DNA of 50,618 nt from Welwitschia mirabilis (Eukaryota > Gnetophyta > Gnetopsida > Welwitschiales). Where the stretch lies: NCBI GenBank assembly GCA_051453625.1, contig JBOZIK010000001.1, positions 269,702,322 to 269,752,939 on the forward strand, read 5' to 3'. Below the pieces are notes generated by a model that made no database searches, had not been told where the DNA came from, and saw only the letters and a list, made by a program, of their open reading frames with translations. Shown here in pieces: positions 25,695-33,732 of this stretch (within the stretch, counting starts at the first letter, position 1; each line of letters begins with the position of its first letter). The position numbers and the translations under genes are program-made.

Positions 25695-26043
25695 ATATAG
25701 TACACATATCACATTTACTAAGAATATAAATGAGTAAATAAGATGTAAGATATATTATTATGTCCTCTTCAAACTTCCAATTTGTTAGTTTATCATGTGA
25801 TTTTAATTTCTCACATAATGGAATTATGTAATATTAAATGTTTGAATAGATTTTCTCATAAAACCTTTTAACATAATTTTTATCACTTTCATTGTAAATT
25901 ATAAAGATTATAAACTAAGGTTAATTTTAAAATGATATCTTACTTGATAAGAAACTTAAATAAGGATAGATATTCATTTGACTAAAAGTTTAACATACTT
26001 ATTATTCAAGCAAATAAGGTTTACAAAATATGGGATATGATAA
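25695..26043 (-). repeat. Left copy of the nested element's LTR (matched part)
   Basis: About 350 bp matching 26662-27009 with scattered substitutions, beginning TAATATAGTACACATATC and ending in ATATGGGATATGATA. The LTR probably continues leftwards through the TATA box at 25178 towards about 24816, but that part has no second copy here to confirm it. Confidence 0.65.
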
Positions 26044-26047
26044 TAGG

Positions 26048-26425
26048 CTATAATGACCCAAACTTGTAGAGTTGAAAAGTTCAAATCTCCTTTTAATTAT
26101 TAGCTCTGATACAAAATATGAAAACCCAAAACTTCTATAGTTACAAAATTTACTTGCTTCAATACCAAATGTAAAGGCCTAAAAGTTACACTTTTGAAAA
26201 TCTTCAAATTTACTTGAAGTTATAATATCAAGATGTAATGTCCCAAACATTCTATAGTTGAAAAATCTCCATAAACTTTAATTCTCTGATACCAAAATGT
26301 GACGGGTCAAAATTTCTATGATTACAAAACTTTAAAACTCGCTCTGATAACAAAATGTAAGGGCCTGAAAATTTTACCATTAAAAAATTGAACTTGCTCT
26401 AGTATTCAAAATATAAAACCTCTCT
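26048..26425 (-). repeat. Tandem array of PBS/LTR-junction units
   Basis: Six diverged units of about 50-70 bp, starting near 26048, 26115, 26168, 26233, 26295 and 26355. On the plus strand each starts with ATGTAANGRCCCNAAA-like sequence and most end with GCTCTGATACCA. On the minus strand that end reads TGGTATCAGAGC, the tRNA-Met PBS. So the junction between LTR end and PBS seems to have been tandemly multiplied. It fills nearly the whole space between the two LTR copies. Confidence 0.6.
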
Positions 26426-27009
26426 ATATAATTAGATTTAAAGCTAAAAGTCTTAATCTTAGTCTTAAATAATCATATAAGTCAATTTTAATTTAATTAT
26501 TAAATAAAATTACTTAAGTTATTTAGACTATTAAATGTTATTCATTCATTAAATGGCACTANNNNNNNNNNNNNNNNNNNNNNNNNNNNNNNNNNNNNNN
26601 NNNNNNNNNNNNNNNNNNNNNNNNNNNNNNNNNNNNNNNNNNNNNNNNNNNNNNNNNNNNNTAATATAGTACACATATCACATTTACTAAGAATATAAAT
26701 GAGTAAATAAGATGTAAAATATATTATTATGTCCTCTTGAGACTTATAATTTGTTAGTTTTATTATGTGATTTTAATTCCTCACATAATGAAATTATGTA
26801 ATTTTAAATATTTGGATAGATTTTCTCATAAAACCTTTTAACATAATTTTTATCATTTTCATGGTAAACTATAAAGAATACAAGCTAAGGTTAATTTTAA
26901 AATAATATCTTATTTGATAAGGAACTTAAATAAGAATAATTAATCATTAACTAAAATCTTAATATGCTTAATGTTCAAGTAAACAAGGTTCACAAAATAT
27001 GGGATATAA
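26357..27009 (-). repeat. Right LTR copy of the nested element
   Basis: Minus strand TGTTATATCCC (27009) to GGCCCTTACA (26357), followed by TTTTGTTATCAGAGC, a good tRNA-Met PBS. It contains a 100-N gap (26562-26661). The first 348 bp match 25695-26043. This is the 5' LTR if the element is read on the minus strand. Confidence 0.55.
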
Positions 27010-27691
27010 CAGCTCCATCTTATATGAGGTTCATTTCATATGTTGTAAGTACACTGTATAATTATTCTATCTTGATGATGTTGAAATCTCTAGATTCTTT
27101 CTTGGCTATGGTATTAGGCCTGTAATTAGGGGTTAGTGATGTAACAATTTTTGAATCACCTTTGCATTTGGAATATCCTCTCCAATGCCACATATTCCAT
27201 TCACAATGTTTATAACTCTGGTAAAGTACTTATGAACTCTTTCTCCTTAGTTTATCAAATTTTCAAATTGGTGTGTCTAAACTAAAAGCTTAGATTGTTT
27301 TACAATAGAAGTACCTTCATATATTCCCTTTAGAACATTCCAAATATCTTGTGCTGTCTTATAACCTACTATTATATTTAACTCTTCTATAGATAAAGTG
27401 TAATAAATAGCATTTTTAGCTTTAAAGTCATACATGAATGCACCTTTTTTGTCTGTACAGTCTTTTCTTTTCTTGATTTAAGTAGTGGTATTTCCCACAT
27501 TATTTATAATGATATCCATAGGGTTTGTGTAATTGTCTTCAATGCTCTGCCATATCTAAACTTAAAAGACTATAAGTACATCTACATCCTCATCTTCTAA
27601 TAGGTATAGTTTATTCTATTAAAGAGCAGAGCAGAGGTCTAATGGATGGCATCTCTTCTATAGTTTACTTAAAGAAGTTACTTCTTTTCAT
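27010..27691 (-). pseudogene. Gag N-terminal part of element B (copia type)
   Basis: Starts at ATG 27691 shortly after the PBS. Blocks on the minus strand: IRPLLFNRINYTY with a stop at the conserved Trp, then KMRM; KAKNAIYYTLSIEELN; YKTAQDIWNVLKGIYEGTS; KQSKLLV; HKYFTRVINIVNGICGIGE; NAKVIQKLL; a frameshift; SLTPNYRPNTIAKKES; and LYSVLTTYEMNL. This is the full N-terminal series of copia gag (DUF4219/UBN2). The frame ends abruptly after TYEMNLI-stop-DGA, where the nested element's LTR begins. The rest of gag lies near 22450-21117. Confidence 0.75.
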
Positions 27692-27700
27692 GAGCACCTT

Positions 27701-27713
27701 CTCTGATACCACT
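27701..27713 (-). other. Primer-binding site (tRNA-Met) of element B
   Basis: On the minus strand AGTGGTATCAGAG directly follows the LTR end at 27714. This is an almost undecayed copia PBS matching the 3' end of initiator tRNA-Met. Confidence 0.8.
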
Positions 27714-28380
27714 TGAAGATCAATTTAAACTTAAAGGAAAGGGGTAAATGAGTTCCACTAAATAAATATAAAATTGATTAATAAAATTAAAAAAATGAAT
27801 TATAAAAAAAATTATCAAATAATGTGGTTTCCCAACTTAAGTACATCCACACATAAAGGGTAGCTTTCACTCACAACTCTGGATATTCTTAACTTACAAG
27901 AAATAGTGGTTTTTTTGGTGCATCGCCAACCTCACAACAATTAAGAGTCTCGTTACAAGGTAGCACTCTCTTTCGGCAAGGGAATAGTTGTTTTCATAAG
28001 TGCATCACAAACCTTTATCATAATGAAAGTCTCCTTGCAAAATAGCACTCTCTCCCTCATAAGGAAATAATGGTTTTCATAGGTGCACCATGAATCTTTA
28101 TAACAATGAACGTCTCTTCATAAGATAAAACTTTCTTCCTTGTAAGGGAATAATATTTTTTTACTAACCAATAACCTTACATGCAATAAGTGCCTAAAAG
28201 CATAATAACTAATGCACACCCCTACAAGTGTTACCTTACACAGTATTTGATATTTCAAGAATTGGACTCTATGATAGTATTTAACAATATGATAGTCTAC
28301 AATATAAATTAAAGATTACAATACAACAACAATCTTGAATATATTACTTTGATAAATACGTAAGCTTCTTGAAGTTACTA

Positions 28381-28455
28381 TTATTGTCATGAGAAGCCAT
28401 AAAGATCCACATAACTGTTGTTGTCATGAGAAGCCATAAAGATCCACATCCTGGA
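28381..28455. repeat. 37-bp direct duplication in B's 5' LTR
   Basis: TGTCATGAGAAGCCATAAAG at 28385 and again at 28422, with flanks also repeated. The copies are almost identical, so the duplication is younger than the LTR's general divergence. Confidence 0.8.
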
Positions 28456-29357
28456 GATGAAAAATAATGCTAGATCCTTCCTACTAAATCTTTAATTTCT
28501 TTATGAGATGTTTCCTTTAGTCATGCATTTCAAGGTTTATAAATACCTNNNNNNNNNNNNNNNNNNNNNNNNNNNNNNNNNNNNNNNNNNNNNNNNNNNN
28601 NNNNNNNNNNNNNNNNNNNNNNNNNNNNNNNNNNNNNNNNNNNNNNNNTTTACTCACACCTCTAGATATTCTTAACTTATAAGAAAATACTGGCTTTCTA
28701 GTGCACCATTAACCTTATAATAAATTAAAGTCTCCTCACAAGGTTGTGCTCTCTACCCCTCGAGGAAATAATGGTTTTTTGGATAAGTAATAATCTTAAT
28801 CACAAATAAGTACTTATAAGCACAAATTTAGATGCACACACCTATAAGGGTTGCCTTATAATGTGTTTAGTATTTAAGAATGAACTTTATAATAACATTC
28901 AATACTCACATAACCTACAATGTAAAATCAAAATGCAATACAACAATAAGTCTGCATTTTCTTTAATGAATATTTTAAAATCCTTGAAGTTGTTGTTACA
29001 GTCATGAGTATGAAAGAAGAATGCAACAATGAGGATTTAAAAAGTAAATTATAATAGTAGTAATAATTCATTTGTAATAATGCCTTGATTCTTCATGAGA
29101 AGAGCCTTTTACTCATGTAAGATTTCTTTTGATCTGATCATTGAGAGCCAAGATATCTTTGTATTTATGATTGATTAATAAAGTTTCAAAAAGTTCTTCT
29201 TTGATTCTTGACATTGATGCTTTATAATGATGAGGAAGATCTAGCCATTTAAGCTTGAAAGGTAGCCATTTGATTTTGTAACCACCATGCAATGGATAGC
29301 CAATGTCTATGTTTTAAATATCTAAATTCGTTTTTAATCAACATGAACTTTGGTCTA

Positions 29358-29633
29358 AGATGTCTTGAATTTATAAACATCTTTATTCTAGATGTCTTCA
29401 TTTTTGTAGACGTATTGAGTCAACTTGCCTAGATTCTGATGAATTTTGTGTTATAGTATCCTTAGACCCTTGTGATTATAAATCCATGATGTAAAAGTTT
29501 ATTGTTTATCTAAAATGTAAGATATTAGTTAAAATTGAATTTACTCTATTACCTATTTTAGCTCAATACATTGGAGATGTCTTCACCTTTTTACACATAT
29601 TTACTTAAGACAGCTTCAATTTTTTAGACATCT
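29358..29633 (-). repeat. AGACATCTT word cluster in B's 5' LTR
   Basis: About five copies of AGATGTCTT/AGACATCTT and near variants (29358, 29377, 29392, 29577, 29625), lying 170-445 bp from the LTR start at 29802. A TATTTATGATTG stretch near 29164 is a possible TATA equivalent. Confidence 0.55.
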
Positions 29634-29802
29634 TGAAATAGATGATTTTTCAGTTTAGCATTTAATCCATTTTGTGAGATATTGCCTTTGAAGATCCATC
29701 ATGATCTAGTACTTTCAAGGTCTGATTTACTTATAATAATTTGTCTACACAATAACAAAAAATTTTTGATAAGTGGAATAATCAAAACTAGATTTTTCAT
29801 CA

Positions 29803-29807
29803 CTATT
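29803..29807. other. Right target-site duplication of element B (CTATT)
   Basis: Identical to 16491-16495. Confidence 0.7.
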
Positions 29808-30690
29808 CATTTATCTTTTATTTTAATCTCTAGCTACTCTCATTGAGGTATGGGAAGAGTTTTCCATACTTATGATCCTAAACCTATGAAACCAACATTA
29901 TGGATTGAAAATGGTAATTTTTAATTAATCAAATAGTTTTGTTTAGAAATTAGTAGAATGACTTTTCCCTCGATGTTATTGACACTAAAAGAAGGGCCAT
30001 TTGGAATATTTATTTATTTCTAATTATCACTTATATTTTATTTTATTAAAAAACATTTATCTTAGCATTTAACAAATTCTTTAGATTTATATTCTAAAAG
30101 TTTTTATTTAGGTAATAAAGAATAAATAGTTACTAGAACTCTGTCATTTAGATATAATATTCCTTTAAATAGCTTTTTTTTGTTTCCTAGAATAGGATTT
30201 ATAGTAACAGGAGAATGATAGATGGAAAACTCTTAACCAATTTTAGGAAATAATGCCTTTAAACATTCAAACTTATAATTAGTTCCTAAAGGTACTAAAC
30301 ATTTTTTCTTAATCTATTTTACCCTTTGAATCTAATATATTAGAAGAATTTATAAATGCCTTTAAGAAATTCATCTAAATTTTAATAATAACTCATGAAG
30401 ATATAATTTGCAATTTATTTAGTTTATTAGTTAAGGAAGAAGATGGATCTTGGTTTTCTACTTTACTACATACAAATCATGTTAGAATGACTTTAGGACA
30501 ATGTTTTTCAATTCATATGGTGGCTAATATAATTTTTAAGAATTAGTATGAGCCCATTTATCTTTAAGATATTATTAGGTGGAAAATTGACCATATTTAT
30601 TGGTGCTTTGAAGTGTGTTATTAAGTACTTTTGATAGGTTTAATAGTTAAATTGATAAATTTATTGTTAAGAAAGAGACAGTAAAAACAT
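29808..30690. other. Spacer between elements B and A
   Basis: AT-rich, no recognised protein motif on either strand, no LTR ends. Probably older insertion-site DNA. Confidence 0.5.
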
Positions 30691-31347
30691 TGAAGGATGT
30701 ATAAATCCTAGAGAGGGGGTGAATAAGTTTAAAAAATTATCCCTTAAAAATACACCAAAAATTAATTCATTCAAATAAAGAACTAACTACTAATAAAAGA
30801 AATAAAATTAGATGAATGTAGTAAGAAAATAACTGAAATGAAAAATACCAAAAACTAGGACTAGACACAAAGATTTATAGTGGTTAAGAAAAGATCCCTA
30901 CTTTACTCCAGGCTATCAAATATAATCCTAAGATGATCTAGATTCTTATTACTTTCTTTATAGGTTTCTAGGTCAACCTGCAACCTTTAAAAATGAACAT
31001 TTTAAGGCTAAGTCTCAATATTTACATAGTAAAACTTCTAGTAAGATAGTATGCTTGAATGCATTGGCTCTACTAGATCTAAAATGCAACAAAATGAGAA
31101 TACACTATTTCAATAGATAATCATAAGTATAAGCTTATACATAGTAGTCTTTTGATTAATGAGTATCCACAGTACAATAATATCCTTTTTTTTGGGTCAA
31201 AAAACTTTAATACAAGGTTGTTTTGATTAATTTAGCTTATATAAAAGTTATGTTTTTAGGGTTCATAAATGAATTTGATAATTTAATAGTTTGAAATAGA
31301 AGAGACAACAACAAGAAAATAAACTAAAAAGTTTCACTTCTTCCATG

Positions 31348-31731
31348 ACTAGTTGATTCCTCAAACATCCAGTCGATCCTAGTGATTGCTGTGAATAAAG
31401 TTAGTTGATCCAATTTTTTTCTAGTCTACTTGATTTACTTACATTACATAGTTAGATTGACCCCATCTAGTATCTAGTCGACTACATTTNNNNNNNNNNN
31501 NNNNNNNNNNNNNNNNNNNNNNNNNNNNNNNNNNNNNNNNNNNNNNNNNNNNNNNNNNNNNNNNNTGACTTATAAGAACTTTAACTTCCTAAAATGTTTA
31601 CAACATATTACACTACACCAGATATGTTAGTTTGCCATCAATACCTCTAAGATTTAGTCAATCCCTTAATAAATTGGTTAGGTAATTTTTGATATAGGTC
31701 TAGTCGATCCTTGTGGGATCTAGTTGATCCC
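31348..31731 (-). repeat. TAGTCGATCC word cluster in A's 3' LTR
   Basis: Words of the form (C)TAGTCGATCC, TAGTTGATCC and TAGTCGACT, about nine outside the gap, at irregular spacing between the LTR start and the TATA box. Confidence 0.65.
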
Positions 31732-31866
31732 TTGATAGTTCTATCACTTTTTAGGTTTATGAAAAACTAGTGAAAAATGTTGGATTACTTCTGACTTATA
31801 AGAACTTTAACTTCCTAAAATGTTTACAACATATTACACTACACCAGATATGTTAGTTTGCCATCA
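31566..31866. repeat. Near-identical 73-bp direct repeat next to a gap
   Basis: The stretch beginning TGACTTATAAGAACTTTAAC at 31566 is repeated without visible change at 31794, 228 bp later. The 5' LTR of element A has the equivalent text only once (about 39510-39585). Identity this high inside a 15%-diverged LTR points to a very recent duplication or to an assembly error at the gap. Confidence 0.8.
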
Positions 31867-31887
31867 ATTTGGTAATATAACTAAATA

Positions 31888-31904
31888 ATCTTCCTATTTG
31901 ACAT
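31888..31904 (-). other. Polypurine tract of element A, LTR-proximal
   Basis: On the minus strand TGTCAAATAGGAAGAT lies directly before the 3' LTR start, a decayed version of the copia TGTCAAAAAGGGGGAGA signal. Confidence 0.6.
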
Positions 31905-32245
31905 TGATAACAAACTATATTTGAATAAAAAAAATTATCAAGCTTATGAGAAAACTTCCCATTATGATATACCCAATAAGAACTTGGAGTATTATCAACC
32001 AATACAAAATTTTCAATTTTAAACATATACTCATAATTTTTACAATAATTAAAATGGGAAATATTTAGATGCACATATTGTAGAAAATATAATAATCATT
32101 TTAACAAAAGTAGTACACTAATAATTATTAAAATAATTAACACTAAAGTAACTACAAATGAAAATTAATTTTTCAAAAATATATAATACCACACTAAAAC
32201 GAAAAACAATAGACTTCAAAAACTAATTGTTGAAAAGAAACTATT

Positions 32246-32264
32246 TTCTTCCCTTTTGACATTA
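32246..32264 (-). other. Second polypurine-tract-like copy in element A
   Basis: On the minus strand TGTCAAAAGGGAAGA repeats the LTR-proximal tract 360 bp upstream of it, just after the third ORF. It is better preserved than the LTR-proximal copy. Confidence 0.45.
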
Positions 32265-32299
32265 ACGACAAAGGAGAGAAAACAACAAGATTAGAAGGA

Positions 32300-33347
32300 C
32301 TAATTAAACTCCTCCTCTTCTTCAGATTCTTCTTTAAAATCTGGGTTGTCTTCTTCTTCTTATTCTTCTTTTCTATACCTAGTGTTAAGAGTTGACATCC
32401 TCCTTAGAAGTATCTGCGATTTTCATAACCAGCCAAAATAAGAGCCTACTTCACATGATGGGTGCGTAAATCAAGTCATTTTAAGTATGAAAGAGTCTCT
32501 TTAAGAGATACCTACTTAAGAGAAGGAGATTTTAAGTATTTCTTAGTCCTCAAGAAAATATGCATGTGTAGTGGCATGCCTGATGAAAGATATGGATACT
32601 AAAGTTTCAAGCTTGAGATGCAACTAGAGTCTAAAATAATGCTAGATATTTACAATAAGAATAAATATGAAAGATCCATAGTCTTGTGGTATTCAAGTTG
32701 TGAGACCATATTCTTGAGAATAATGGTAAGAGCACTAATAACGTCATGAGTTCCTACCAAGTACAATAGATATATACAATAGTTTGAAATTTCATCACAA
32801 TGACCAACAAGAGTTAAGTTATAAGTAAAAACCAAGTAAAGAAAATGATACTTGGGAGTAAGATGGAAGGTGAAAAGATGGTTTTCCACCAAATGAACTT
32901 TCCATAGAGCTTCCTGATGACTTTTACTTTGTCCTTTATTAAGTCACACAAGGGCTATAACTCCTTATAGTCTCCTCTAAGGAGATTTATGAGGGAGATT
33001 ATCAAATCTAGATTAACTCTTACTCTTCTTCTCAAAAGAAGAGTTAAAAGTATAGAGGAATTAGCATCATACAAGGCATTACAGTAAAACATGTCAGTAA
33101 GAAAGGGACAAGTAGATTTAGAAACCTCAAGAAAGTAAGATAGATATAGATCATTTAGGATATTTACCACATCCTTGAGTACTCTAAGCTCCCTTGAAGC
33201 TATTGGCCTCTCCTGGTAAATAGGTTTCTTCTTAAATGCTTTTAAAAACATATTAACATCTTCTTCTAACATCCCTAAATAGAAGTATCTTAGATTTTTA
33301 CTTACTGGCTTCTTTTTCCTTATTATTCTTAACTATCTCTTAGCCAT
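32300..33347 (-). pseudogene. Third ORF of element A, Transposase_32/Athila-ORF1-like
   Basis: Start chosen at ATG 33347: MAKR, a stop, then LRIIRKKKPVSKNLRYFYLGML leads in frame into EEDVNMFLKAFKKKPIYQERPI, VNILNDLYLSYF, FYCNALYDANSS (the family's FYAN block), VNLDLIISLINLLRGDY, LTPKYHFLYLVFTYNL, GHCDEISNYCIYLLYLVG and ISALTIILKNM. The order matches the plant Transposase_32 domain, found also in element B. The C-terminus is acidic (EESEEEEEFN) and ends at a stop at 32300. Frames shift after about 32650. The role of this domain in copia elements is unknown; its position after pol is where SIRE-type elements carry an env-like ORF, but I see no convincing membrane or signal sequence. Confidence 0.65.
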
Positions 33348-33447
33348 TTAAGACATATAAAAGACAAAAATGGAGGAAGAAAACTAACAAAAAATAAGGG
33401 ATATAGAAAGACAGGTGGAAATGGGTAAGTAGGATTCGAAAAAAAGA

Positions 33448-33454
33448 TTTTATA
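33448..33454 (-). promoter_or_regulatory. TATA box upstream of A's third ORF
   Basis: CCCTATAAAATC on the minus strand, about 100 bp upstream of the ATG at 33347, followed by a pyrimidine-rich leader (TTTCTTCCTCC). The U3-type word cluster is directly upstream across a 10-N gap. It would suit transcription of the third ORF separately from the LTR. Confidence 0.5.
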
Positions 33455-33520
33455 GGGNNNNNNNNNNTATGAGAAAAAAATTTAGTTCCACTGCCCTTTA
33501 TTCCACTCATAATCCTATAG

Positions 33521-33700
33521 GTCTTATCAACTAGATTAATGTCCAGTCAACCTGTCAAGTCATGGACTAAAATATTTCTAGGTATAGTTAATTAATACTT
33601 TAGTCTAGTCAACCTGACTTACTGTAAGTTTTTCTAAAAGGAATTTGAGTAACCAAGTAAAAGTCTAGTTGATCCAACTTCCCTAGGATTAATTGATTAA
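33521..33700 (-). repeat. Internal TAGTCAACC/TAGTTGATCC word cluster upstream of A's third ORF
   Basis: Six words of element A's LTR type in 180 bp: TTATCAACTA, CCAGTCAACC, TAGTTAATTA, CTAGTCAACC, CTAGTTGATCC and GATTAATTGA. It lies between the end of pol (33733) and the TATA box at 33448. The text between words does not align with the LTR. Confidence 0.55.
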
Positions 33701-33732
33701 ATTAAAAATCTATTTAGCCATCCTACTTTTAG

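Larger units (their letters stand above)
22450..27009 (-). mobile_element. Nested LTR element inside B's gag, probably Gypsy
   Basis: Gag of element B breaks at 27010, exactly where a minus-strand LTR start, TGTTATATCCCATATTTTG, begins. Gag resumes near 22450, implying about 4.5 kb of foreign DNA. A roughly 350-bp LTR segment is present twice (26662-27009 and 25695-26043), and a tRNA-Met PBS-like sequence follows the right copy. No protein motif could be read in 22450-24800. TGTTATATCCC LTR starts and this PBS suit a Ty3-gypsy element, but without pol the superfamily is uncertain. No target duplication was found. Confidence 0.45.
16496..29802 (-). mobile_element. Element B: LTR element with gag and a third ORF, no visible pol, with nested insertion
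   Basis: Two LTRs of one family lie at 16496-17935 and 27714-29802, flanked by identical CTATT. A tRNA-Met PBS at 27701-27713 and a polypurine tract at 17936-17950 show minus-strand orientation. The inside, read on the minus strand, holds a copia-type gag N-terminus (27691-27010), an insertion ending at 27009, the gag zinc-knuckle part (about 22450-21117) and a Transposase_32-like ORF (20417 to about 18650). No protease, integrase, RT or RNase H motif is visible between gag and the third ORF. It looks like a non-autonomous copia derivative that would have depended on another element's pol. Deletion of pol after insertion is the alternative. Confidence 0.7.
27714..29802 (-). repeat. 5' LTR of element B, internally duplicated around a gap
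   Basis: Starts TGAAGATCAATT at 27714 and ends TTTCATCA at 29802, next to CTATT. It is about 650 bp longer than the 3' LTR. The segment equivalent to 16648-17349 is present twice, once before the 100-N gap (27863-28548) and once after it (28649 onwards). The two versions differ in bases and in tandem-unit number, so they are not simply the same read placed twice. Either two LTRs abut here or diverged sequences were joined in assembly. Confidence 0.65.
30691..31887 (-). repeat. 3' LTR of element A
   Basis: TGAAGGATGTATAAATCC at 30691 to ACTAAATA at 31887 (decayed ACCTAACA). It aligns throughout with 38437-39604. It contains a 76-N gap (31490-31565) and a duplicated segment right of it (31566-31866). 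A TATA box, TTTTATATAAGC on the minus strand, lies at 31235-31246, about 650 bp from the LTR start. Confidence 0.85.

Noticed and set aside
26048-26425. CRISPR-like array
   Set aside because: Units are diverged, lack unique spacers between constant repeats, and contain retroelement primer-site text in a plant nuclear context.
29808-30690. Possible pararetrovirus or other coding remnant in the spacer
   Set aside because: No RT, protease or movement-protein motif could be read on either strand.
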